DNA from: Peribacillus sp. FSL P2-0133
Lineage (GTDB): Bacteria; Bacillota; Bacilli; Bacillales; DSM-1321
Direction: 5' to 3'
Assembly (NCBI RefSeq): GCF_037975445.1
Contig: NZ_CP150254.1
Coordinates: forward strand, 1,486,001 to 1,550,000
DNA length: 64,000 nucleotides
In this document: positions 9,027 through 17,698 of the stretch, one piece after another
Numbering within the stretch: position 1 is the first letter of the stretch
How the letters are laid out: each line of letters starts with the position of its first letter
Made by a program: the position numbers and the translations under genes
Notes under the pieces: model-generated
What the model saw: only the letters and a program-made list of their open reading frames with translations
The model's database searches: none
Told to the model about the DNA's origin: nothing

Positions 9027-9800
9027 ATGGAAGCATCAATATTATTGGAATATGGCTGGGTCCTTCTTATCTTGGTTGGATTGGAAGGGATACTTGCTGC
9101 GGATAATGCAGTCGTCATGGCTGTCATGGTTAAGCATTTGCCAAAAGAACAACAGCGAAAAGCCTTGTTTTATGGTCTGATGGGAGCTTTTGTTTTCCGC
9201 TTTGCAAGTTTATTCCTTATTTCCTTTCTTGTCGACGTGTGGCAAGTTCAAGCAATCGGTGCGATTTATTTACTTTTCATTGCTTTTCAGAACATTTACA
9301 AAAAATACGCTGGTAAAGGTGATAAGGAAATCAAGAAACCCAAAAAGCAATCTGGCTTCTGGATGACCGTGGTAAAGGTTGAAGCGGCTGATATAGCTTT
9401 CGCAATCGATTCCATGTTGGCTGCCGTCGCACTGGCTGTTACACTTCCTGCAACAGGCTGGATGAAAGTAGGCGGTATTGACGGAGGGCAATTCGCTGTC
9501 ATGTTCCTCGGAGGTTTGATTGGATTGGTCATTATGCGATTTGCAGCAACTGCATTCGTGAAGTTGCTTCATCAGCGTCCTTCACTTGAAATGGCAGCAT
9601 TTTTGATTGTGGGTTGGGTTGGAGTGAAATTGGCGGTACACACACTTGCACACCCTTCATTGGCTGTCATCGATCATCATTTCCCTGAATCAACTCTTTG
9701 GAAATCGATTTTCTGGGCTGTTTTGATTGGAATTGCAGCAGGTGCTTGGATCATTTCAAGCAAAAAAGAAAAAGAAGAGAAAAAAATACAGGAAGCTTAA
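9027..9800 (+). CDS. ykoY: TerC-family membrane protein, probable Mn2+ exporter (YkoY)
   Basis: A 257-residue integral membrane protein with 7 hydrophobic segments. The TerC metal-binding signatures LAADNAVV (segment 1) and FAIDSMLA (mid-protein) are present, and a charged linker KKPKKQ separates the halves. TerC proteins such as YkoY, MeeY/MeeF and Alx export or load Mn2+, and metalation of exoenzymes has been linked to them. The yybP-ykoY riboswitch directly upstream supports the Mn assignment. The ATG at 9027 has GGAGG 8 bases upstream; the earlier in-frame TTG lacks this. A strong terminator follows, so it is a single-gene unit. Confidence 0.92.
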   Translation: MEASILLEYGWVLLILVGLEGILAADNAVVMAVMVKHLPKEQQRKALFYGLMGAFVFRFASLFLISFLVDVWQVQAIGAIYLLFIAFQNIYKKYAGKGDKEIKKPKKQSGFWMTVVKVEAADIAFAIDSMLAAVALAVTLPATGWMKVGGIDGGQFAVMFLGGLIGLVIMRFAATAFVKLLHQRPSLEMAAFLIVGWVGVKLAVHTLAHPSLAVIDHHFPESTLWKSIFWAVLIGIAAGAWIISSKKEKEEKKIQEA

Positions 9801-9801
9801 A

Positions 9802-9834
9802 AAAACAGGCGTGCTGGTCACGCCTATTTTTTTT
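9802..9834 (+). terminator. terminator of ykoY
   Basis: Stem AGGCGTG / CACGCCT, followed by eight T residues. Confidence 0.85.
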
Positions 9835-10154
9835 GCTTCTTAATGTATTTATGGAGATTACCCTCAAAAGCGCAGGTATGTTTACGTATGATATGTTAAA
9901 AGATGTGAATATTAAATTCCGGTTATAAAAATGACAATTGTCCCATTGTATTGGACGAAAACCCGGAAAAAGTTATTTTACTGTAATTGCACTGTAATAA
10001 ACGAGAAAAAACTAAGTATTTTATCATGTTGATATATTATGTGATTTCATTTAAATTGCAAAAATAGTTCTTTTGGTACTGTCTTTTAGACTCCCTCCGC
10101 TTAAGATAAGTATGTTGATGCGTATTTTATGTTCAACAGGAGCGAGGTGAGCAA
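9835..10154. other. sigI upstream region, no gene
   Basis: About 320 A/T-rich bases that should hold the sigI promoter(s). I see no confident SigA promoter; a pyrimidine-rich CCCTCC near 10094 could belong to an autoregulatory SigI promoter but the match is weak. Confidence 0.4.
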
Positions 10155-10898
10155 ATGCTTGGATTGTTGTTTACAGCATTCAAAAAAAAGCGTTCTTTAG
10201 AAGAAACCGTATTGAAAATTCAACAAGGGGATATTAGCCTTCGTAATGATACTATAGAGTCATTCAAACCTTTTATTGCGAAAACCGTCTCGTCGGTTTG
10301 CAAACGTTACATATACGAATCGGATGATGAATTCAGTATTGGTATGATTGCTTTTAACGAGGCAATCGATAAATATTCCCCGGAAAAAGGCCGTTCTTTA
10401 TTGGCATTTGCCGAAACCCTCGTTAAACGAAGGGTTATAGATTATTTAAGAAGCCAATCCAAACAAAAAGAAGTACTATTGGATTTATCACTGAATGATG
10501 ATAATGATCAAAGCCATATATATATCGATAATGAAAATTCCATCAATGAATACGAGAAGCAGAAGGAATCGGAAAGAAGAAAAGAAGAAATTCAGCTTTA
10601 TATAAGCCATCTACAGGATTTTGGTCTGTCATTTGAGGATTTAGTTGAAAACTCTCCCAAACATGCAGATGCCAGGAAGGGAGCTATCATGATCGCTAAA
10701 TTGTTAATGGAAGATGACGAACTGAAAGAAACCCTGTTTGCAAAAAAGCGGCTGCCCGTAAAACAGCTTGAGGGAAAAGTGGAAGTAAGCAGAAAAACGA
10801 TTGAACGGAACAGAAAGTACATCATTGCTGTGGCAATCATAATAAACGGAGATTTTTTGTATTTGAATGATTATATAAAAGGGGCTATCGATGGATGA
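10155..10898 (+). CDS. sigI: RNA polymerase sigma factor SigI
   Basis: A 247-residue sigma-70-like factor. Region 2 lies at about residues 10-110 (DEFSIGMIAFNEAIDKYSPE, RRVIDYLRSQSK), and a SigI-specific C-terminal domain ends in a helix-turn-helix (VEVSRKTIERNRKYI). SigI governs heat and cell-wall-stress genes in Bacillus and polysaccharide-sensing regulons in Clostridium. It overlaps rsgI by ATGA, so the two are translationally coupled. Start: ATG after GAGGTGAG. Its length matches the family. Activity is expected to be held by the downstream membrane anti-sigma factor. Confidence 0.95.
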   Translation: MLGLLFTAFKKKRSLEETVLKIQQGDISLRNDTIESFKPFIAKTVSSVCKRYIYESDDEFSIGMIAFNEAIDKYSPEKGRSLLAFAETLVKRRVIDYLRSQSKQKEVLLDLSLNDDNDQSHIYIDNENSINEYEKQKESERRKEEIQLYISHLQDFGLSFEDLVENSPKHADARKGAIMIAKLLMEDDELKETLFAKKRLPVKQLEGKVEVSRKTIERNRKYIIAVAIIINGDFLYLNDYIKGAIDG

Positions 10899-12193
10899 AA
10901 AAAGGAGTTATTCTTTCAGTTAATAAGCGATATGTAACCCTATTGACCCCCGAGGGTGAATTTCTGAAAACCAAAAGGCAGGAACGGGTATATGAAGTGG
11001 GTGAGGAAATCACTTTTTCACCTGCTAAACAAAATTTCACTTTAGCTTTTTCCAATTTTTATTCATCTTTCAAAAAAACGGCCGTGCTAAGCATTGCCTC
11101 CACCTTCTTGATACTCTTTTCGATTCTTCCTTCTTATTTCTCTGGTCCCGTGTCGGCATATATGACGATAGATGTGAATCCAAGCATTGAATTGGAGCTT
11201 GACGATGATTTAGAAGTTCTCAAACTTACCGGTTTAAATGAAGACGGCAAGCTTGTGATTGATCATCTGAAGGACTGGAAAGGCAAGAATATAAAGACTG
11301 TTACAAACCGAATCGTTGAAACGACGAAGCAACTTGGTTATTTGAAAGGAAATAAACAAATAGTCGTTTCCACAACGTTATTGGAAAAAAATAAAGAACT
11401 GGATAAGAATTTAAAAGAAGAGATAAAAGAAATATCTAAGCAGGATAATGTTTCTGATACAAGAATGAAAGTGATCCAGGCAACAAAAAGCGATCGGAAG
11501 CAAGCAAGGGAACAAGGCATATCCACGGGTAGGTATCTCGAAAAGAAGTTGAATAAAGATAAAGGAAAGGTAAAAGTCAATAAGAGGGAGCCTGCTCCAG
11601 CGCCAGATAAAAAAATCGAGGGAAAGGTTGTTATTCCGAAAGAGAAGGGTGTAACGCTGAGTACGGAAAACAAATCGGATTGGGAAAAGAAAAAAGAGAA
11701 TGATGCAATTGAAATAAAGCAAAAGCCGGCAAATGAAGCCAAACCGACTGAAAGGAAAGGCCCGGCAACGCAATTTACCAAAATTAAGGAACAAACCGAA
11801 CGGGTAGATACAATTGGAAAACGGAATGCCATAAATGGAAACAAGGAAAAAAGCAACAAGCCAAAAGGAAAATCGGATAGCGATCACAGCAACCAATCAA
11901 AGAACGAGCAGAAAAATGAAAAGAGTGATAAAAAGATCGATGTGAAAAAAGTTCCATCAGTCAATGAAAAGAATAATAATGATCATAAAAAGCACGACAG
12001 GCAGGATAAACAAGGGAAGCAAAATAACCAGGATAAACAAGATAAACAAGGTAAGCAAGATAAACAGGATAGGCAGGATAAACATGGTAAGCAAGATAAC
12101 CATGATAAGCAATATAAACAAGATAAGAAAGATTGGGATAAGTCGAAATGGGGTAAAGGCAATAATGGAAACGGAAATGGACATAATGATTAA
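10895..12193 (+). CDS. rsgI: anti-sigma-I factor RsgI
   Basis: A 432-residue single-pass membrane protein. The N-terminal ~55 residues form the cytoplasmic SigI-binding domain. One transmembrane segment spans ~62-82, followed by the extracellular RsgI domain with SAYMTIDVNPSIEL; N95-P96 corresponds to the autoproteolysis site described in RsgI proteins. The region beyond ~215 is low-complexity, rich in K, E, D, N and Q, with a tandem KQDKQ-type tail from ~370, ending GKGNNGNGNGHND. Release of SigI is thought to need sequential proteolysis. The 4-base overlap with sigI indicates coupling. The tail carries no recognisable carbohydrate-binding module, unlike clostridial homologs. Confidence 0.93.
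   Translation: MKKGVILSVNKRYVTLLTPEGEFLKTKRQERVYEVGEEITFSPAKQNFTLAFSNFYSSFKKTAVLSIASTFLILFSILPSYFSGPVSAYMTIDVNPSIELELDDDLEVLKLTGLNEDGKLVIDHLKDWKGKNIKTVTNRIVETTKQLGYLKGNKQIVVSTTLLEKNKELDKNLKEEIKEISKQDNVSDTRMKVIQATKSDRKQAREQGISTGRYLEKKLNKDKGKVKVNKREPAPAPDKKIEGKVVIPKEKGVTLSTENKSDWEKKKENDAIEIKQKPANEAKPTERKGPATQFTKIKEQTERVDTIGKRNAINGNKEKSNKPKGKSDSDHSNQSKNEQKNEKSDKKIDVKKVPSVNEKNNNDHKKHDRQDKQGKQNNQDKQDKQGKQDKQDRQDKHGKQDNHDKQYKQDKKDWDKSKWGKGNNGNGNGHND
11999..12135 (+). repeat. in-gene tandem repeat coding the RsgI KQDKQ tail
   Basis: Degenerate 9-15 base units of the type GATAAACAAGGTAAGCAA recur in frame about a dozen times, giving repeated D-K-Q and G-K-Q triplets. Such tracts expand and contract by slippage. 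Confidence 0.75.
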
Positions 12194-12221
12194 AAAGAGT
12201 CCAGCATGCAGCTGGACTCTT
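12190..12221. terminator. hairpin between rsgI and the SASP gene (terminator on the minus strand)
   Basis: A perfect 11-bp stem AAGAGTCCAGC / GCTGGACTCTT. On the minus strand it is followed by TTTTTAA, so it ends the SASP transcript. On the plus strand it lies directly after rsgI without a clear T-run. Confidence 0.8.
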
Positions 12222-12249
12222 AGCCATGGATATTAAATTGTAATAAGAA

Positions 12250-12441
12250 TTATTGACCTTTAAGTTGAGATTGTGCTTGTTGTACAAGACGTTTCGTGAT
12301 TTCTCCGCCAACTGAACCATTGGCACGTGCTGAAGTATCGGAACCTAATTGTACACCGAATTCAGATGCAATTTCATATTTGATTTGTTCTAATGCTTGT
12401 TCGATTCCAGGAACAAGAAGGTTGTTACTGCTGTTAGCCAT
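12250..12441 (-). CDS. sspD: alpha/beta-type small acid-soluble spore protein (SspD-like)
   Basis: A 63-residue SASP that coats DNA in the spore core and protects it from UV and heat damage. Both signature blocks are present: the GPR protease site EIASEFGV and the C-terminal [15 protein letters not shown] segment. The location between rsgI and ktrD matches, from memory, B. subtilis sspD, and the sequence is SspD-like. ATG at 12441 with AAAGGGGAG upstream. TATACTA on the minus strand (about 12487-12493) resembles a SigG -10, but I cannot assign the -35. Confidence 0.93.
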   Translation of the reverse strand: MANSSNNLLVPGIEQALEQIKYEIASEFGVQLGSDTSARANGSVGGEITKRLVQQAQSQLKGQ

Positions 12442-12582
12442 TTGAATCTCCCCTTTACTTTTTCAACGGCTTTTGCCGCTGTAATGATAGTATAAGTAGA
12501 ATGTGGAGTTTTACTTATATGAGCAGCATCAAAGTTATTGGTAAACCTGCCTATTTGTTGTAAGTAAGTCAGTTTTAAAAGA

Positions 12583-12616
12583 GAATGGAAAAAAGAATGA
12601 AAAAAGAATGAAAAAA
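12583..12616 (+). repeat. three 11-12 base direct repeats upstream of ktrD
   Basis: GAATGGAAAAAA, GAATGAAAAAA, GAATGAAAAAA run head to tail. The function is unknown; slippage or a UP-like A-tract effect is possible. Confidence 0.6.
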
Positions 12617-12684
12617 GGGTAAACTAGATTTTTAATGGTTATGTGATTCGCATAACTATAAAGGAGTAAGAAAGGAAACTCTTT

Positions 12685-14037
12685 ATGTTTGCTATCAAAA
12701 AAATATTATCAAAGTTAACACCCGCTCAGCTTATCGTCGGTTATTACTTTTTGGCCGTAAGTATCTCGACCATACTGTTGAGTCTGCCGGTTGCTCTTAA
12801 GCCAGGCGTGGAATTTAAATTCATGGATGCATTATTCACAGCCGTAAGTGCAGTTAGTGTAACAGGCCTAACAGTTGTTAGTTTACCCGAAGTGTATAAT
12901 GAGGTAGGCTATTTCATTCTAATGTTTGTTCTCCAATTTGGCGGTATTGGCATTATGACACTTGGAACGTTTTTTTGGTTGATTTTGGGTAAGAAAATCG
13001 GTTTGAAGGAAAGACAATTGATCATGACAGATCAAAACCAATCGAATCTTTCGGGGCTTGTTAAATTATTGATTCAAATCATTCAGATATTTGTCGTAAT
13101 TGAAATGATTGGAGCTCTAGTTTTAGGCATTTACTTTCTGAATTATTTTCCTAACTGGAAAGAAGCCTTTTTAAATGGCTTATTTTTAGCCATAAGTGCC
13201 ACCACGAATGCTGGTTTTGATATTACCGGTATTTCAATGATTCCATTTAAAGACGATTATTTTGTACAGTTCATCACGATTATCCTGCTTACCCTTGGAG
13301 CAATCGGGTTTCCTGTCTTGATTGAGTTGAAAGAGTTTTTATCCAATAAAGCCCGTACTTATAAGTTTCATTTTTCTTTGTTCACGAAGCTGACATCAGT
13401 CACTTTCTTTTCCCTTATCATTGGGGGAACGATCCTGATTCACTTGCTGGAAATGAACGGGTTTTTTAAAGATAAAAACTGGCACGAATCTTTTTTTTAC
13501 TCTCTATTTATGTCATCGAATACTAGAAGTGGTGGCCTTGCAACGATGAATGTGAGCGATTTTTCGGAACCGACCCTTTTATTGCTGAGCATTTTAATGT
13601 TCATTGGAGCATCCCCAAGTTCAGTCGGGGGAGGGATACGGACAACGACTCTGGCCATCATGATTCTATTTTTATGGAATTTCATGAGGGGAAGGCGTTC
13701 CATTAAAGTGTTCAAGCGGGAGATTCATCCCGATGATATTCGTAAGGCGACAGCAGTTATGATCATGGGATCGCTCCTTTGCATAATTGCGGTCTTCATT
13801 TTATCGATTACTGAGAATTTTACTTTGATGCAAATCATTTTTGAAGTATGCTCGGCTTTTGGTTCAGTTGGACTTTCGATGGGAATTACGCCTGAACTCA
13901 GTAATACGGGTAAGATTGTCATTATGATCATTATGTTCATTGGCCGTGTTGGGATAACGTCCCTCCTGTATATCATAGGCCATAAAGAAGTTACGGAAAA
14001 TTATCATTATCCAAAGGAACGTGTCATCATTGGGTAA
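12685..14037 (+). CDS. ktrD: KtrD/KtrB-type potassium transporter membrane subunit
   Basis: A 450-residue TrkH/Ktr-superfamily K+ channel-like transporter with four M1-P-M2 repeats. Pore-loop signatures are visible: SAVSVTGLTVV, SATTNAGFDITG, SSNTRSGGLATM, and SAFGSVGLSMG near the end. It works with a cytoplasmic KtrC/KtrA RCK subunit, which is not in this window, as is usual for ktrD. Synteny with sspD and the kinase/acyltransferase block supports KtrD. ATG at 12685 after AAAGGAAA. No c-di-AMP riboswitch is visible upstream. Confidence 0.9.
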   Translation: MFAIKKILSKLTPAQLIVGYYFLAVSISTILLSLPVALKPGVEFKFMDALFTAVSAVSVTGLTVVSLPEVYNEVGYFILMFVLQFGGIGIMTLGTFFWLILGKKIGLKERQLIMTDQNQSNLSGLVKLLIQIIQIFVVIEMIGALVLGIYFLNYFPNWKEAFLNGLFLAISATTNAGFDITGISMIPFKDDYFVQFITIILLTLGAIGFPVLIELKEFLSNKARTYKFHFSLFTKLTSVTFFSLIIGGTILIHLLEMNGFFKDKNWHESFFYSLFMSSNTRSGGLATMNVSDFSEPTLLLLSILMFIGASPSSVGGGIRTTTLAIMILFLWNFMRGRRSIKVFKREIHPDDIRKATAVMIMGSLLCIIAVFILSITENFTLMQIIFEVCSAFGSVGLSMGITPELSNTGKIVIMIIMFIGRVGITSLLYIIGHKEVTENYHYPKERVIIG

Positions 14038-14056
14038 ATGATTTAAGTAGAACATT

Positions 14057-14083
14057 ACCTTTCCATCTAGGAAAGGTTTTTTG
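14057..14083 (+). terminator. terminator of ktrD
   Basis: Stem ACCTTTCC / GGAAAGGT followed by TTTTTTG. Confidence 0.85.
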
Positions 14084-14236
14084 TTTTGTTTGCAGGAATC
14101 ATGGACAAAAATGTTGAAATTTACCTATAAGTGAGTAATTCAACTATTTAAACATACAAAAATATGCTTAATTTGCCCCCTTACTTTGAATTCATTCGGA
14201 TGAAGTATAAATCATTTTGGTGAGGAGGTGGAAGAA

Positions 14237-15559
14237 GTGAAGAAATATACTGGAAGGATCTTTGTCCCTGCCCTTTTCTTCATATTGATATTACCCTATA
14301 TAGGGTGGCTGGGGCATGAAGAACGAAGGTTTTCCGCCTTTGCAGGAATATATTTAATCGTAATTTTAACCATTGCCTGGTGTTTGGGTGCCATCTTCGA
14401 TCATAACCGGAAAACGATTGCTTTGTTGCAGGATAGCGAAGGGCGTTATCGCATTATCTCCAATTATTCTAAAGAATTAATCAATAGCTTCAATGAGGTC
14501 GTTTTCCAAACGGATGAGAAAGGTAAATGGTTGTATTTAAACCCGGCATGGAAATCAATGAGTGGTGCAACCGTGAATGAATCCCTGGGGCTTCACTTTT
14601 CTAAGCATATGGATAACGCTTCTTATCAAGACGTATTAAAGACCTTTGCGGACTCCTTTCATCGAGGGGATAAATATTTTCGTGCGGACATTAAACTAAA
14701 TGCGAAAAAGGGAACAAGTTGGGTTGAAGCATTCGTTAAACTAATTTACGATGACGCTGGGAAATTTATCGGGACGGCGGGCATATTATCGGAAATCAAT
14801 GAACGTAAACATGCGGAGGAAAAGCTTGTGAGCCAAAACGAACACCTGGCAATCACATCAAGCAAATTATCAACGGCTGCCCAACTTGCGGCAGGGATTG
14901 CACATGAGGTCAGGAACCCGATGACAGCGATAATGGGATTCGTGAAGTTGATTAAAGATGGCGGTTCTGAAAAGCAGGAATACTATGATATTATTTTTTC
15001 GGAAATAAATCGAATCGAGCAAGTTCTGAATGAACTCTTGCTGCTATCGAAACCTGCTGAGGCGGTTTTTCTTGAGAAGGATTTAAAGGAGAGCTGCAAC
15101 CATGTCGTAACGCTGTTGGAGACAAATGCCGTACTGAACAATATTCAAATTCATAAAAATTATGATTCAGAACCTATTTTTATGTACTTTGATGAAAATC
15201 AAATCAAGCAAGTATTAATAAACATGATAAAAAATTCCATAGAATCGATGCCGAATGGCGGAAATATTTTTGTGAGCATAAATGAAAAAAATGGGGAAGT
15301 TTTTTTGAGCATTTTGGATGAAGGGGAGGGTATCCCGGAAAACTCCCTTCAAAAAGTAGGAGAGCCATTTTTCACTACAAAAACAACAGGAACGGGATTG
15401 GGTCTTTCCGTTTGTTTTAGAATCATCGAAAAGCACGGAGGAAAAGTTTTCATCACAAGTGAACTGAAAAAAGGTACGAAAATCGTTTGTATCTTTCCAA
15501 CCGTCCAACAAAGGGAATATAGTGAGAACGAAAAGGTCCGGATGCAGGGCCACGAATGA
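14237..15559 (+). CDS. membrane PAS-domain sensor histidine kinase (sporulation-kinase type)
   Basis: A 440-residue kinase. Two hydrophobic segments (~8-27 and ~37-54) are followed by a PAS domain (~75-195), a HisKA domain with phospho-acceptor H223 in GIAHEVRNPMTAIMGF, and a HATPase_c domain with KNSIESMPNGG, DEGEGIP and GTGLGL. The HisKA sequence is of the KinA/KinE class that phosphorylates Spo0F. No response regulator is adjacent, again typical of phosphorelay kinases. Start: GTG at 14237 with GAGGAGG 8 bases upstream; the earlier in-frame GTG overlaps that sequence. The specific signal is unknown. Confidence 0.85.
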   Translation: MKKYTGRIFVPALFFILILPYIGWLGHEERRFSAFAGIYLIVILTIAWCLGAIFDHNRKTIALLQDSEGRYRIISNYSKELINSFNEVVFQTDEKGKWLYLNPAWKSMSGATVNESLGLHFSKHMDNASYQDVLKTFADSFHRGDKYFRADIKLNAKKGTSWVEAFVKLIYDDAGKFIGTAGILSEINERKHAEEKLVSQNEHLAITSSKLSTAAQLAAGIAHEVRNPMTAIMGFVKLIKDGGSEKQEYYDIIFSEINRIEQVLNELLLLSKPAEAVFLEKDLKESCNHVVTLLETNAVLNNIQIHKNYDSEPIFMYFDENQIKQVLINMIKNSIESMPNGGNIFVSINEKNGEVFLSILDEGEGIPENSLQKVGEPFFTTKTTGTGLGLSVCFRIIEKHGGKVFITSELKKGTKIVCIFPTVQQREYSENEKVRMQGHE

Positions 15560-15581
15560 CAAGAAAATAATGATTTAATCG

Positions 15582-15611
15582 TTGAAAAAATCTGAATATT
15601 ATGTATATACT
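15582..15611 (+). promoter_or_regulatory. predicted SigA promoter of the acyl-CoA cluster
   Basis: TTGAAA (15582-15587), an 18-base spacer, TATACT (15606-15611). The expected start of transcription lies at the edge of the adjacent palindrome. Confidence 0.6.
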
Positions 15612-15626
15612 TTAAGAGTAATAACA

Positions 15627-15642
15627 TACTAACCGGTTAGTA
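15627..15642 (+). promoter_or_regulatory. predicted TetR operator 1
   Basis: A perfect 16-base palindrome TACTAACCGGTTAGTA placed 15 bases after the -10. It nearly matches a second copy at 19959-19974 beside the TetR gene, as expected for the autoregulated repressor of this cluster. Confidence 0.75.
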
Positions 15643-15664
15643 AGTTTAAAAGGAGGAATTCAAT

Positions 15665-16894
15665 TTGAACTTTGAACATACTCAAAAGGTGAAAGATCTG
15701 GAAAAGAAGTTAACGGAATTCATGGAAAAGCACGTTTACCCAAATGAATCAATATACAAGAAGCAGCTTGAAGCACAGAAGAGCCGCTGGAGTGAAATAC
15801 CCCCGATTTTATCTGAATTGACGGCAAAAGCAAAAGAAGAAGGATTATGGAATTTATTTTTACCTGATAGCGGTTATGGCGCGGGTTTAACAAATCTAGA
15901 ATATGCCCCGCTTTGTGAAATCATGGGTAGGTCGTCGATAGGGCCTGAAATCTTCAACTGTAATGCGCCGGACACTGGTAATATGGAAGTGTTGGTGAGA
16001 TACGGTTCAGATGAACATAAGGAACTCTGGCTGAAGCCCTTGCTTGCTGGGGAAATTCGCTCATGTTTCTCGATGACAGAACCGGAAGTGGCGTCTTCCG
16101 ATGCGACCAATATCGAATGCAGGATAGAAAAGACGGGTAATGAGTATGTCATAAACGGCCGAAAATGGTGGTCTTCAGGCGCAGGTGATCCCCGATGCAA
16201 GATTGCCATCGTCATGGGTAAGACGGATCCTGAGGCGTCCAAGCATGAACAACAGTCAATGATTCTTGTACCGCTGGATACACCGGGTGTCAAAATCGAG
16301 AGAATGCTCCCTGTGTTTGGTTATGATCATGCCCCGCATGGCCATGCCGAAATCACTTTTGAAAATGTGAGGGTCCCGGCAACGAATATTCTATGGGGGG
16401 AAGGCAAAGGATTTGCGATTGCCCAAGGAAGACTCGGACCCGGAAGGATACATCATTGCATGAGGCTGATCGGCGCTGCTGAAAGAGCTCTTGAAGAATT
16501 ATGTAAGCGCATTCAAAACCGTGTCGCTTTTGGTAAAACATTGGCGAGACAAGGTGTGATCATGGAGTGGGTTGCTGATTCACGCATTGAAATCGAACAA
16601 GCAAGACTTCTGACCTTAAAAGCTGCTTATATGATGGATACTGTCGGGAACAAGGAAGCGAAGGCGGAGATTGCCATGATAAAAGTGGTGGCACCAAATA
16701 TGGCATTGAATGTGCTGGACAGGGCCATCCAAGGCTTTGGAGCTGCAGGGATTTCCGATGATTTCCCTTTTGCTGCACATTGGGCAAATGCACGGACTTT
16801 AAGGCTTGCTGATGGTCCCGATGAAGTTCACCGCTCACAAGTTGCTAAGATAGAACTTCGAAAATACCAGCAAAAGCATGAGGTGAAAATATGA
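15665..16894 (+). CDS. ACAD10/11-type acyl-CoA dehydrogenase
   Basis: A 409-residue FAD-dependent acyl-CoA dehydrogenase. Typical blocks are [20 protein letters not shown] and [10 protein letters not shown] in the middle domain, and [22 protein letters not shown] and [14 protein letters not shown] at the C-terminus. The last blocks are those of the ACAD10/ACAD11/LvaC subgroup, whose members process 4-phospho-acyl-CoA made by a linked APH-like kinase. Here that kinase is a separate gene at 22102. TTG start with AAAGGAGG 7 bases upstream. It overlaps the next gene by ATGA. Promoter and palindrome lie just before it, so it is the first gene of the unit. Confidence 0.88.
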   Translation: MNFEHTQKVKDLEKKLTEFMEKHVYPNESIYKKQLEAQKSRWSEIPPILSELTAKAKEEGLWNLFLPDSGYGAGLTNLEYAPLCEIMGRSSIGPEIFNCNAPDTGNMEVLVRYGSDEHKELWLKPLLAGEIRSCFSMTEPEVASSDATNIECRIEKTGNEYVINGRKWWSSGAGDPRCKIAIVMGKTDPEASKHEQQSMILVPLDTPGVKIERMLPVFGYDHAPHGHAEITFENVRVPATNILWGEGKGFAIAQGRLGPGRIHHCMRLIGAAERALEELCKRIQNRVAFGKTLARQGVIMEWVADSRIEIEQARLLTLKAAYMMDTVGNKEAKAEIAMIKVVAPNMALNVLDRAIQGFGAAGISDDFPFAAHWANARTLRLADGPDEVHRSQVAKIELRKYQQKHEVKI

Positions 16895-17664
16895 AAGTTA
16901 CCGACTTATTCGATCTAACTGGAAAGACGGCGATCATAACCGGTGGAGGGAGAGGATTGGGAGCACAAATAGCGACCGGCTTTGCCGAAGCTGGGGCAAA
17001 TGTCGTTCTTTGTTCAAGGAAGAAGGAGGCATGCGACGAAGTTGCTTCACAAATCGAAAAGTTTGGAGTCAGGGCGCTTTCCCTGAAGTGTGATATCACC
17101 AATCCTTCAGATGTACAGGAAGTTGTTAACGAAACTTACCGTGAATTTGGTGCCATCGACATTTTAGTAAACAATAGCGGGGCATCCTGGGGGGCACCAG
17201 CCGTCGACATGCCCCTTGAAGCATGGCAGAAGGTGATGAATGTCAATGTAACCGGAACCTTTATCATGAGCCAGACAACAGGCAGGGTCATGATTGAACA
17301 GGGACATGGGAAAATCATAAACATCGCTTCCGTTGCCGGATTAGGGGGGACCGACCCGAGGGTGCTCGATACGGTCGGATATAATACGAGTAAAGGGGCG
17401 GTCATTACTTTAACGAAGGATTTAGCTGTTAAATGGGGTCAGCATAATATCAATGTTAATGCAATCGCACCCGGGTTCTTTCCGACAAAAATGACGAAAG
17501 GGGTTCTTGAGCAAGGAAAGAATCCTATCTTGGATTCCACGCCGCTAAAAAGATTAGGGAGTGATGATGATTTGAAAGGGGCAGCGGTTTTCCTGGCCTC
17601 AAAGGCATCCGATTTTGTGACTGGAAATATCTTGATTGTCGATGGGGGTTCACATGCAAAGTAA
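16891..17664 (+). CDS. short-chain dehydrogenase/reductase (LvaD-like candidate)
   Basis: A 257-residue classical SDR: NAD(P)-binding TGGGRGLG at ~17-24, NNSG in place of NNAG, and a catalytic Ser followed by YNTSK. The sequence resembles gluconate 5-dehydrogenase/3-oxoacyl reductase-like SDRs. In a cluster of this content it is a candidate for reducing a 4-oxoacyl-CoA to the 4-hydroxy form, the LvaD role; this is inference. Translationally coupled to the upstream dehydrogenase by a 4-base overlap; the acyl-CoA ligase starts 34 bases downstream. Confidence 0.85.
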   Translation: MKVTDLFDLTGKTAIITGGGRGLGAQIATGFAEAGANVVLCSRKKEACDEVASQIEKFGVRALSLKCDITNPSDVQEVVNETYREFGAIDILVNNSGASWGAPAVDMPLEAWQKVMNVNVTGTFIMSQTTGRVMIEQGHGKIINIASVAGLGGTDPRVLDTVGYNTSKGAVITLTKDLAVKWGQHNINVNAIAPGFFPTKMTKGVLEQGKNPILDSTPLKRLGSDDDLKGAAVFLASKASDFVTGNILIVDGGSHAK

Positions 17665-17698
17665 TGAAAGATGAGTAAATATGGCTGGAGGGTATGAA

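Noticed and set aside
11338..11896. Two long minus-strand ORFs inside rsgI (about 160-170 codons)
   Set aside because: They are antisense shadows of a Lys-rich coding tail, have no ribosome binding sites and give low-complexity Phe/Leu/Ser proteins.
11957..12326. Minus- and plus-strand ORFs over the KQDKQ repeat region
   Set aside because: Compositional artefact of the tandem repeat; no Shine-Dalgarno, overlaps the terminator.
12500..12684. ydaO/c-di-AMP riboswitch before ktrD
   Set aside because: Only short repeats and a small hairpin are visible, not the conserved ydaO core.
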